Assembly (NCBI GenBank): GCA_024636595.1
Contig: JAGXGT010000056.1
Location: 1-17,922 of the forward strand
Length of the DNA stretch: 17,922 bases
From: Sphingomonadales bacterium
Lineage (GTDB): Bacteria > Pseudomonadota > Alphaproteobacteria > Sphingomonadales > Sphingomonadaceae
Reading direction: 5' to 3'
Shown here: positions 7,637 through 16,200 of the stretch, piece by piece
Layout: every line of letters begins with the position of its first letter
Position numbering within the stretch: the first letter of the stretch is position 1
Translations under genes and position numbers: made by a program
The notes under the pieces: generated by a model
What the model was told of the DNA's origin: nothing
The model's database searches: none
The model's input: the letters and a program-made list of their open reading frames with translations, nothing else

Positions 7637-8575
7637 TTAGGCGGGAATGCGAGACAGTTTTGGTTTGCGCGCCTGCAGAGCCACCAGCAGACCGATCATG
7701 GCGATGACAGCTCCGCCCGCTGACAGCCAAGTCCAGATATAGCCTTCGAAAATGGTCGACAAGATCATCGCTACCACTGGCACCAGCACGCTGGTGTAGG
7801 CTGCCTTGCCCGGCCCAATTTCGCGGATCATCGAGAAATAGAGCGGGAAGGTCACGACCGAACCGATCACGCCGAGATAGACGATCCCGGCCCAGTACGC
7901 GGCGCGCATTTCATAAACCGGCGGGCCGACCGTGATCCACGAGACCGCAACATTGATCAGTGCCCCGAACAGCATCGCCCAGGCCAGGACGGTGATGATC
8001 GGATAGGATTTGAGCCGTTTGCCCGCCTGCATGACGTTGGCGACGGAGGCCGACAGGATCCCGCCGAAGGTCAGCGCTGCGCCGAGCAACACCTGGTCAA
8101 GGCTTGCCGGAGAGGAGCGATATTCGTGCCAGAACAGCATCGCGATGCCGACCGCGGCGATCGCCGAGCCGCCGAGAAACGGTGCAGTAAGCTTATGGCC
8201 AAGAAAGATCCGCCCCATGATCGCATTGGGCACCATCAGCAGCGCAAACAGCACCGCGACCAGACCCGAGGTGATGAATAGCTCCGCATTGTAGACAAAG
8301 TTGAAATTGAAGGTGAACTGGAAGAAGCCCAGAACCAGCGCCAGCAGATAACCGATGCGGTCGAGCCGGAACGGCAGGCGCTTGAAGGCGGCAAGCGCGA
8401 ACATCGCGGCGGCGGCAATCAGGAAGCGGTAGCTGACCGACCAGCCGGGTGGCACTTCGGAAATCTGGTCCTTGATCACCAGCCAGGTCGATCCCCAGAT
8501 CAGCGAGACCAGCAGGAACGGGATCAGGATGCGGGGGGTTAGCAGGCTGACTTCAGTGCCATCTTCGCTGTTCAT
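7637..8575 (-). CDS. EamA/DMT-superfamily transporter (probable metabolite exporter)
   Basis: A 312-residue protein with two EamA repeats (about residues 16-148 and 163-300), giving ten predicted membrane helices, as expected for the drug/metabolite transporter superfamily. The N-terminal helix contains IWGSTWLVIKDQ, a familiar opening of this family. E. coli members include exporters of threonine/homoserine (RhtA) and cysteine metabolites (EamA), but substrates cannot be read from sequence. The start ATG 8575 overlaps the stop of the threonine aldolase gene (ATGA), so the transporter is translationally coupled to that enzyme. This suggests, without proving, that it handles a product or substrate of the aldolase, such as threonine or glycine. 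Confidence 0.92.
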   Translation of the reverse strand: MNSEDGTEVSLLTPRILIPFLLVSLIWGSTWLVIKDQISEVPPGWSVSYRFLIAAAAMFALAAFKRLPFRLDRIGYLLALVLGFFQFTFNFNFVYNAELFITSGLVAVLFALLMVPNAIMGRIFLGHKLTAPFLGGSAIAAVGIAMLFWHEYRSSPASLDQVLLGAALTFGGILSASVANVMQAGKRLKSYPIITVLAWAMLFGALINVAVSWITVGPPVYEMRAAYWAGIVYLGVIGSVVTFPLYFSMIREIGPGKAAYTSVLVPVVAMILSTIFEGYIWTWLSAGGAVIAMIGLLVALQARKPKLSRIPA

Positions 8576-9573
8576 AATGCGGCAATCGCTTCGGCGAGCG
8601 GGCGGACATCCGCGGCGCTGTGGTTCCAGCTGGTCACCAACCGCGCCTGACCTTCGCCCCAGTCGTAGAAATCAAAGCCGAGACCGCGCAACTGAGCCGC
8701 TTCGTCGGCTGACAGCTTGATGAAAATCTCGTTGGCTTCGACCGGATACATCAGACGATTGCCAGCAGCGGCGGCGATGAGCTGGGCGCCCGCATTTGCG
8801 GCCCGGGCATTGTCGAGCCACAGGTCATCCTCCAGCATCGCCAGTAGTTGCGCCGCGAGAAAGCGGCCCTTGGACTGCAGATGTCCGGCGCGCTTGCGGC
8901 GATAATGGGTGTCGGCGGCGAGCGTCTTGTCAAAGAATATCAGCGCTTCGGCGCTCATGCCGCCATTCTTGACGAAGCCGAAGCTGAGCGCATCGACGCC
9001 GGCCTTCCACGTTATATCAGCAGGAGAACAGCCGAGCGTGGCGACCGCATTGGCAAAGCGGGCTCCATCCATATGCAGGCCAAGGCCGCGCGCCTTGCAG
9101 ACTTCCGACAGGTTTGCGACTTCATCGGGGCGGTAGACCATGCCATATTCGCTGGCGTTGGTGATCGAAACGGCGGCCGGCTGCACCTGATGCACATCGT
9201 CGCGGATCGCCGCACAATGGGCCTCCACGGCATCTGGAGAGAGTTTGGCCCCTGCCCCGTCGAGCAGCATCAGCTTCGCGCCGCCGGTATAGAAACCGGG
9301 CGCGCCCGCTTCGTCCTGCTCGATATGGGCTTCACGGTGGCAGATCACACCTTGGTGCGCCGGGCACATTGCGGCCAGGGCCAGGCAATTGGCGGCTGTC
9401 CCAGTCGCCACCCACAGGGCCTCGACCTCAGTTTCGAACACGTCGGAAAAGGCTGTATTCAGCCGGGCGCTGAGGGCATCGCCATCATAGGCGGTATCCG
9501 GCGCATTCGCTGCGGCGAGCGAGTCCAGAACCTTTGGGTGCACCGAGGCAGCATTATCGGAGAAAAATCGCAT
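8572..9573 (-). CDS. Low-specificity L-threonine aldolase (PLP, beta-eliminating lyase family)
   Basis: A 333-residue fold-type I PLP enzyme of the threonine aldolase family, which splits threonine or allo-threonine to glycine and acetaldehyde in the cytosol. Seen: SDNAASVHP at the N-terminus, the conserved His83 (AHIEQDEAGAP) that stacks on PLP, HMDGARF (Asp169 and Arg172) and the Schiff-base lysine in SFGFVKNGG (Lys202). Length and order match the family. The start ATG 9573 has no strong ribosome site; TTGACG occurs upstream at 9608-9603 but I see no convincing -10. The gene overlaps the following transporter gene by four bases. Stereospecificity (L-low-specificity versus L-allo) cannot be judged. 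Confidence 0.92.
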   Translation of the reverse strand: MRFFSDNAASVHPKVLDSLAAANAPDTAYDGDALSARLNTAFSDVFETEVEALWVATGTAANCLALAAMCPAHQGVICHREAHIEQDEAGAPGFYTGGAKLMLLDGAGAKLSPDAVEAHCAAIRDDVHQVQPAAVSITNASEYGMVYRPDEVANLSEVCKARGLGLHMDGARFANAVATLGCSPADITWKAGVDALSFGFVKNGGMSAEALIFFDKTLAADTHYRRKRAGHLQSKGRFLAAQLLAMLEDDLWLDNARAANAGAQLIAAAAGNRLMYPVEANEIFIKLSADEAAQLRGLGFDFYDWGEGQARLVTSWNHSAADVRPLAEAIAAL

Positions 9574-9645
9574 CGGCAGCGCATGGCTTAGAGCTTGTGG
9601 CGCGTCAAGATGGCTAAGGTGCAGACAGCTCTGGCATCACCGAAT

Positions 9646-9704
9646 TTTCGACCAATGAGAGGAAAAGGCGGGTGAATTTTCTATTTCATCTGGGCTGGTC
9701 GAAA
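9646..9704. repeat. Inverted repeat TTTCGACCA ... TGGTCGAAA
   Basis: A perfect nine-base inverted repeat (9646-9654 and 9696-9704) with a 41-base loop lies in the 166-base gap between the GGDEF/EAL gene (ends 9740) and the threonine aldolase gene (starts 9573). It could be a paired operator or a weak terminator stem. No T-run follows on either strand, so a classic terminator is unlikely. Confidence 0.35.
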
Positions 9705-9739
9705 TCCTGCGCCATTCTGAAAACCAAATGTCCTGGCGA

Positions 9740-11680
9740 TCAAATTGCCCGAGAGGCAGGAGCGACATAGCCGGAATCGTCCGACACCGGTATGCTGGCT
9801 TTTTTCGCGCGACCGGCCTGCTTTCGAATTGCCCGACCGCCGACGAAACGATCCGGCATGCCGTACAGGGGGTCAACTTTTTCCTTCCCGCTGTGCTGCG
9901 CATGTTTCAACAGCAATTCTGTAGCTGATTGCGGGGATACCGCCGCTGAGAACAGATAGCCCTGCCCCAGTCCGCAACCGATCTCGGCAAGCAAACTGGC
10001 CTGATCTTCAGTCTCGATACCCTCTGCGATTACCCGAATGTCGAGCTTGCGTGCGATATCCAGCAATCCACTGACGATAGCGACACTGCGGTCGTCGACT
10101 TGTAGCTGGCTGACAAAGGATTTATCTATTTTTATGATGTCGACCGGCACCGTCAAAAGATGCGTCAGCGACGCAAAGCCGGTCCCGAAATCATCCAGCG
10201 CGATACGCAGGCCATGCGCGCGAAGAGATTTGATCTCCTGCGCCACGATCGGATCATTCTGGCCGAGATAGACCGATTCCGTAACCTCCAGAATGACATG
10301 CTTGAGCGGAACATTCTCACGGCCAAACGCCGCCTTGATCCGGTCAAACAGCGTCCCGCTATGAAAGTCGGCCGCCGAGATATTGATCCCGACATGCTGA
10401 AACGGAATCCCGCATTCCAACCAGGAGCGAACGTCAGCGGCGACCAGGTCCAACATGCCCTGCGTCAATTTGGCGGCGACATCGACATCAGTTGTAGCCT
10501 GATGGAATGCCCCTGCTGAAACGAGATTTCCTTCCGGCTTGCGAAGACGGCACAATGCTTCCATGCCGATGACCTCTCGCGTATCGAGGCGGATGACAGG
10601 CTGATAATAAGCCTCAATCCGCCCTTCGCTCAGCGCGCTATCGACGTCCTGAATCACTTCAATCCGCTGTTTAATCGCCGTGCCGATGCCGGGCCAGTAG
10701 CGGACAAATCCGCCGCGGCCGGTTTCCTTCGCATGATAGAGCGCGAAATCGGCATGTTTGTGCACCGTCTGGGCATCCTTATCGCCCGGCGAAAAGGCCG
10801 CTCCGCCGATCGTCGCCCTTGGCTGGATCATATGTCCGCTACAACTCGCCACGGTACCGACGGCCGCAAGAATGCGCTCCGCCGTACCGCTGAGATCGGC
10901 AACCGCTCCCGCCGCTTGCAATATTATCGCAAACTCGTCGCCGCCAAGCCGGAATACGTGATCGGGGAGAACATTCGTACCGATCCGTCTCGCAACGCTT
11001 TGCAACAACTGATCGCCGGCTTGATGTCCAAAAGTGTCGTTAATGGTCTTGAGGTTGTCAAGATCGACAATCATCAACGCCCAGGTGCCCGGCTTATCAC
11101 AATTCAGCTGGCTCAAGGCCGCATCAAAACTTGCCCGGTTCGGCAAGTCGGTCAGCGCATCGATAGAGGCTCGCCGCTCGCGCTCGAGAACGCGATCGTG
11201 GCGTTCCAGCGCAATGGCACAGAGATGGATGCTGGCGCTGACCAGATCTTGCTCGCGTGTGCTGGGCACTCGTTCTTGTTTAAAATAGAGCGCAAAGGTT
11301 CCAAAGACGACGCCTTCCGCATTGTAGATCGGAACCGACCAGCAAGCCTTGAACCCGGCTTCCACAATAAGCGGTTTGAACGCGCTCCAGCGGGGGTCCG
11401 TTTCTATATCGGTCACGGTCACCGGTTCCCGAAGATAGGCGGCGCTGCCGCAAGAACCGACGTTGGGGCCGATCATCGTGCCCTTAACAAGTTTCGAAAA
11501 TTCATCGGGCAAGCTCGGCGCAGCAAGCGGATAGAGCAAGCCATCGCGCTCTACCCTGAGGATTGAACACGCAACGCCCGGTAGCAACGCCTCGATCTCG
11601 TAACATAATCGTTTCGCCGTCACATCCAAAGCGACGCCGGTAGCAATCATCTCAAGAATGATGTTCTGAAATCGCAACAA
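9740..11680 (-). CDS. GAF-GGDEF-EAL protein (bifunctional cyclic-di-GMP cyclase/phosphodiesterase)
   Basis: A 646-residue signalling enzyme. A GAF sensor domain occupies about residues 5-160, GGDEF about 168-330 and EAL about 340-590. There are no membrane segments, so it is cytosolic. GGDEF has an intact active loop (RLGGDEF, 244-250). EAL has all catalytic residues seen in active enzymes: Glu374 (EAL), Asn433, Glu465, Asp496-Asp497 (DDFG), Lys517, Glu553 and Gln573. The product-inhibition site (RxxD, five residues before GGDEF) reads VLPD, so allosteric inhibition is probably absent. About 50 poorly conserved residues follow EAL. The start is TTG 11680, with AAAAAAAGG nine bases upstream; a stop at 11689 prevents extension. 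The next in-frame ATG (11650) would cut into the first GAF helix. The GAF ligand is unknown. Confidence 0.93.
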   Translation of the reverse strand: MLRFQNIILEMIATGVALDVTAKRLCYEIEALLPGVACSILRVERDGLLYPLAAPSLPDEFSKLVKGTMIGPNVGSCGSAAYLREPVTVTDIETDPRWSAFKPLIVEAGFKACWSVPIYNAEGVVFGTFALYFKQERVPSTREQDLVSASIHLCAIALERHDRVLERERRASIDALTDLPNRASFDAALSQLNCDKPGTWALMIVDLDNLKTINDTFGHQAGDQLLQSVARRIGTNVLPDHVFRLGGDEFAIILQAAGAVADLSGTAERILAAVGTVASCSGHMIQPRATIGGAAFSPGDKDAQTVHKHADFALYHAKETGRGGFVRYWPGIGTAIKQRIEVIQDVDSALSEGRIEAYYQPVIRLDTREVIGMEALCRLRKPEGNLVSAGAFHQATTDVDVAAKLTQGMLDLVAADVRSWLECGIPFQHVGINISAADFHSGTLFDRIKAAFGRENVPLKHVILEVTESVYLGQNDPIVAQEIKSLRAHGLRIALDDFGTGFASLTHLLTVPVDIIKIDKSFVSQLQVDDRSVAIVSGLLDIARKLDIRVIAEGIETEDQASLLAEIGCGLGQGYLFSAAVSPQSATELLLKHAQHSGKEKVDPLYGMPDRFVGGRAIRKQAGRAKKASIPVSDDSGYVAPASRAI

Positions 11681-11689
11681 GAATGACTA

Positions 11690-11698
11690 CCTTTTTTT
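11690..11698 (-). promoter_or_regulatory. Ribosome binding site (AAAAAAAGG) supporting a TTG start
   Basis: The minus strand carries seven A then GG, nine bases before TTG 11680. ATG 11650 has no comparable site. This supports initiation of the GAF-GGDEF-EAL protein at a rare codon, which would keep its expression low. Confidence 0.55.
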
Positions 11699-11870
11699 AC
11701 GCAAAATACAATATCGCTCGACTCTAGGGTATCGGAGTAAACAGAAGATGAAGTATCGGAAATGCGGGCCTTTGGCCGGATCATCACGGCTTTAGAAAAG
11801 ATCGACCGGCGCACCGAGGTGACCAATATAATCCGAGCAAGTATCTGATGCTGGTGGAGGAAAAGTCTAG

Positions 11871-11882
11871 CTGAACGTTCAG
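11871..11882. other. 12-base perfect palindrome CTGAACGTTCAG
   Basis: The palindrome lies six bases beyond the stop of the YihY-family gene and about 190 bases upstream of the GGDEF/EAL start. The surrounding gap (11681-11887) holds no gene I can support. It could be a dimeric regulator site or chance; no T-run accompanies it. Confidence 0.3.
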
Positions 11883-11887
11883 GGCCA

Positions 11888-12994
11888 CTACGGCTTTTCT
11901 GCTTTCGAAACTTTCCGCGCAAGCCGGTCAGCGCGTCTGCGCTGTTTTTTTTCGAGGATTTTGCGGCTTGCTTCGTGGAGCAGGACGGTATCTGCCATCA
12001 CCGCACCGCGCTCGCCGATCGGGCGATCCGCGCCCATCGTAGAGTCCTGAAATGTCTGCCGTTCGGTTTCAGCATTTATTTCCGCGCCGATCAGCACAGA
12101 ATAGGCTGACAAAAACAGCCACATCAGGAAAATAACAACCGCAGCGAGCGAGCCGTAAGTGGCGTTGTAATCGCTGACATGGGCGGCATAATAACCAAAG
12201 CCTATGGTAATCCCGAGCCACAGCAAGGTCGCCACAACCGACCCAATCGACAGCCAGCGCCATTTCGCTGGCCGACGGTCCGGTGCATAGCGAAAGAACA
12301 AGCCGAAGGTCAGGCTGACCAGAAAGCCCGCCGTTATCCAGGTTATGACTTTCAAAAATACCAGCACGTTGTCGCCAAGATAGCCCTGCAAAAAATTGCT
12401 GATATAGGTGAACACGGAGATGGCGGTCAGGCCAACGATCGCGACCACGGCCATGCCGATGGTGATTTGTGCACCGACCCATGTGGTCACGAATATATTA
12501 CGCGATTCATGCTCCTCATAGATGATATTCAGCGCTTTCATCAGCGCGTTTGCCGCCCGCATTGCACCGTAGGTTGACACGAACAGGGCCAAGGCAAGGC
12601 CCAGTCCCTTCGCGGTCTTGCTGGTGCTGACAATCGACAGCAATTGCTCCTGCAATATGGTGAGTACCGCCTCTGGCAGGATGTCGGACACCTGTTCAAT
12701 ACTCGTTGCAACGGTGTTGGGGTCGCCAACAAGGCCGTAAAGCAGCGCGATTACGGCGATCAGCGGGACAAAGGCGAGAAAGGCGAAGAAAGCAACGCCG
12801 GCGGCCAGCAATGGCAGGTTGTGAAAGTCGTTCATGACATAGAGGCGTTTGAGAATGGCCCACCATGCCTTGGGCGGAAAATGCAGCGGCGTGTGGGCAC
12901 CGCCCCCCGGTGTGCGCGCCTCGATATCGGCATAGCTCAGATCTTCATCAGCCACGGCTTTTTGCAGGGACTCATCGATAGGGTCTGCGGTCAT
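11888..12994 (-). CDS. YihY/virulence factor BrkB family inner membrane protein (YhjD-like)
   Basis: A 368-residue polytopic membrane protein with about six helices (near residues 59-88, 128-150, 174-199, 211-236, 248-270, 282-306). The family signature is clear: YNATYGSLAAVVIFLMW followed by SVLIGAEINAE (about 276-309). About 45 N-terminal residues and a strongly basic C-terminal tail (RKILEKKQRRRADRLARK) are cytoplasmic. Older annotations call this family ribonuclease BN, which is wrong. The E. coli relative YhjD is known from suppressor mutations that permit lipid A precursor export without Kdo, so a lipid-related role is plausible but unproven here. Its ATG overlaps the stop of the lipoprotein gene (ATGA), making it the last member of the tamA-tamB cluster seen in this window. 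Confidence 0.92.
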   Translation of the reverse strand: MTADPIDESLQKAVADEDLSYADIEARTPGGGAHTPLHFPPKAWWAILKRLYVMNDFHNLPLLAAGVAFFAFLAFVPLIAVIALLYGLVGDPNTVATSIEQVSDILPEAVLTILQEQLLSIVSTSKTAKGLGLALALFVSTYGAMRAANALMKALNIIYEEHESRNIFVTTWVGAQITIGMAVVAIVGLTAISVFTYISNFLQGYLGDNVLVFLKVITWITAGFLVSLTFGLFFRYAPDRRPAKWRWLSIGSVVATLLWLGITIGFGYYAAHVSDYNATYGSLAAVVIFLMWLFLSAYSVLIGAEINAETERQTFQDSTMGADRPIGERGAVMADTVLLHEASRKILEKKQRRRADRLARKVSKAEKP

Positions 12995-13221
12995 TTGACC
13001 GCTTCGGCACTGTTGTCAGCGGGACGCTCGGTCTCATTCACGGACTCGGTGATTTTGTCGGCTTCGCGCCCGGCGGCCAGTTGTTCATCGACGCCGGATT
13101 CAATTTCCCTGGCCTGCTCTTGCAGTTTCTCCAGATTGTCTTGATATTTTTCGTCAAAATCCTTCTCGCATGCGCTGAGCGAGAGCATCGAGATGGCCAG
13201 AACGATTGCCCTTCCGCGCAT
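12991..13221 (-). CDS. Small coiled-coil lipoprotein coupled to tamB
   Basis: A 76-residue predicted lipoprotein with no family I can name. Residues 1-17 form a lipoprotein signal peptide (MRGRAIVLAIS...) and LSAC at 15-18 is a lipobox with lipidated Cys18. Residue +2 after the Cys is Glu, so there is no Asp retention signal; outer membrane sorting is plausible. The mature part is charged, with a heptad-like helix (DEKYQDNLEKLQEQAREIE) and then an acidic, disordered-looking tail. Its ATG 13221 shares a base with the tamB stop (TGATG), and its own stop overlaps the next gene start (ATGA), so translation is coupled on both sides. A TTG three bases upstream is a less likely start. The small size and coupling suggest an accessory factor of the Tam system; this is inference. 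Confidence 0.8.
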   Translation of the reverse strand: MRGRAIVLAISMLSLSACEKDFDEKYQDNLEKLQEQAREIESGVDEQLAAGREADKITESVNETERPADNSAEAVK

Positions 13222-16200
13222 CAATAGTCTTTCCGGTAGCGCACATTCACGTTCGAACCGCCAAAGCTGCCGACCGAACTGAGCACCGACAGGGCCGGGG
13301 TCAGGCTAATTTCGATCTGGGTTGCGGTGTAGCCGCGGGCATCGGTAACTATTTCCACATAGACGTCGTTGGAAATATATTGTCCGGCAGCGATCGATGT
13401 GCTGCGACCGGTATCCTTGTCAGCCCCCAATATCCGCAGGCGATCAATGCCGACCGAGGACTGCAACACGCCAAGCGGATTGAGACCGCCGCCGCCGCCG
13501 CGCAGGCCATTGAGCGAGGAGGCCAGCTGTACGGCCTGAATCGGGGTGAGTTCACCGATCGAATTGCCAAACAAGATCCTCGCCATAATCTCGTCCTGCG
13601 GCAGGCTGGGCGTCGAACTGAACGCAATTTCGGGGTTTTCAGCGCTGCCCGTGATATTGACGTTGATATTGACATCATCTGCTTCGCCGCTGGCGACAAG
13701 CCGTAATGTCGGGTTGGTCATTGAACTGCCGTTGAAGCGCAGGCGCCCGGATTGCAGATCGAACGATCGCCCGGCAAAGCCCAGCGTCCCCCGGATCAGG
13801 TCGATGCCGCCAGTCAATATCGGGGCACCGGTGGTCCCGCGCACCTTGATATTGGCGGACCATTCGGAATCGAGGCCCATGCCGCTAACGTAAATTTGGT
13901 TGTCAGCTACCAGATCGATATCGAGTTTCCAGTTGCTCGGTACGCCGCTGATCGGATCGGCATCGCCGGTGATTTTCATGCGCCCCAAGGCGGGCTTGCG
14001 CCGCACACCTGTCAAGGTCGCAACCTTTGTCGATCCTTCATAGACGATCTTGTAGCGCGTTTCGGGCAGACGAATGCGACCCCGAATGGTCGCTGGCGTT
14101 GTCGCACTGTTCACGACCTGAATCTCGCCGGTGGCCGAGGCCGCCAGATCATTGCCCTTTGCCAAGGTCGCATTGTCCAGATTGAGCGCCAATTGGAGTG
14201 GGTAGCCCTTGTCGGAACTCAGCGAGACAAAACCCTGACCGCTGATCGTGCCGTCACCGGCGTTGGCCGTCAGTTCGGTCACTTCCAGCCGGTCATTGGT
14301 GAAGTCACCTCGTAGCTTCATATTGGTCAGGCGCGTGCCGTAGGTACTGTTTTCGTAAACCAGATTATTCGCGCGAACGACACCGGTCAGTACGGGCGTC
14401 TGGACCCGGCCCGAGAAATCAGCGGCGACACCAATAGCACCGGTCAAATGTTGGTCTGGCAACGCGGCGAGCGAGAACAGCGTGCTCGCAGGGCCATTGT
14501 AACGCAGACCGCCGGACAGTGGCGCGGCAAGCAACCTTGTCGTCCAGGACCCGGCTCCAGGCGGGAGCGGCGTCAAGTTGACATGCATCCGGCCGATAGC
14601 GGCACCTCGGCGGCGAAATATCGCACGGGCATTGCCGCCGTCCGGCAACAAACGTCCGACAAAGTGAAGATCCACCGGCTGCGAGACCGATGCCAGACTG
14701 GTGCGGGTGAAACCGTCGATCCGGAGCCGTGCGTCCGCTTCCGGAAAGGCATTCGGCGAGCTTTGCGCAAAATCGAGGCTGCCAGTTGCTGTCCCGCCCA
14801 GACCAAGCCCCGGCATCATCGGATTGATAAGCGCCAGGTTGACATCCTTTAACCGGCTTTGGATATTCAGGTCGCGGCCATAATCTCCGGCCAGCTGGAT
14901 GCTGCCTTTCGACAGATCAATGGTGGTCGGAAGCAATGTATACTGATTTCGCTCGGGGATGATCCGCGCGGGTTTCCGGGTTTTGAATGCTACGCCATTG
15001 GCGCGGCCATCCAGCGCCACGCGCCAAAGCTTTGGATCGAGGATGGCATTGGCGGCAAACCGGAACGGAACCTGATTGCGCCCCTCCGCCATGATCTTCG
15101 CGGTGCCCCGCCCGCCGCGATAATCGATCTTCGCCCGCGCGGCTGCGATCTGCAGTTCCTGCATTTGAAGGCCCTGGATCTGAACGTCGGCAACCACCTG
15201 CGGCTGGTCATACAGGATGATATCCGCATCGATGATCGCGCGCTGGATCGCCAGACTGGCTGGTCCCGGCAACATCGTATCGACCGCCGTTGCATCGATA
15301 ATCGCGCGCTGCTTGCCGCTGAAGGCGCTGAGTATCACATTGCCTTTCACACCCGATCCGTTGGCCGTCAGCTGCCCGGCAAAGGGACCGGCTCCGGTTT
15401 GCCGGATCCGGCCGTTCAAACCGACGCCAGCAAATTGCGTTCCGGAATTGACATCGACCGTCAGCGGACCGCTGGCGGCCAGAATATCGACATTAGCGTC
15501 AAACGGCCCGTAATCGCTATTGCCGTCGGCGACCACTGCATAGCCCTTCGCATTGCCCCTGATCGTGGCAACAAGATTGTTCATGCCAATGCCCAGGCCG
15601 GGACGGGCCGCGGCGACCGTGGCGACCGGGCGGGCAACGGTGCCGCTGACCTTGACCCCGAGCGGACCATATTGATCGGACATGCCTTTGGCGGTGAAAT
15701 TGATGCCGCCGGATGGCGTATAGCTGCCGCTACCCTGGGTCAGGCGAAAAGATGGGGCTGCGACGTTCAGGCTCTTGACACGTCCGATGCCGTCACTGCC
15801 GTAGGATATGTCGGCAACGATCAGGCTGTTGCCGCCCAAAAATTCGCGGGCGCCATCGCTGAATATCTGGCTGGAGCGGGCGCGAATAGTCCCGGTCAGC
15901 GCAAACGCGCCGTTGCTGCCGGATTTCAAATCAATATTGCTGTCGATATTGAAGATGCCGACGCTTTCCACGCGGTAGCCATTGATCCGGCCATTGAGTC
16001 CGCCGGTATAGGTACCTTCGTTGAGATTTGCGACCACCACGGCGGTGGCATCGATCCGGTCGGATTTGATCTTGAGATTGTCAGACAGCAGCCGACCGTT
16101 GGCGAAAGCGAAATCACCATCCAACCGGACATTGGTCAGCAACGCGCCGACGCCCTCGTTCAGGCCGGTGATCCGCTGCGCCCGCGCTTGCAACGGGATC

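Noticed and set aside
11748..11795. A 15-codon plus-strand mini-frame (ATG to TAG) in the 11681-11887 gap
   Set aside because: Too short, no ribosome site and no leader-peptide character such as runs of one amino acid followed by an attenuator.
11647..11922. A 91-codon minus-strand frame between the GGDEF/EAL and YihY genes
   Set aside because: It overlaps both neighbours' ends, has no recognisable domain or ribosome site, and its composition looks non-coding.
11888..12994. Ribonuclease BN reading of the YihY-family gene
   Set aside because: The name comes from an old misassignment; the sequence is an integral membrane protein with no nuclease motif.
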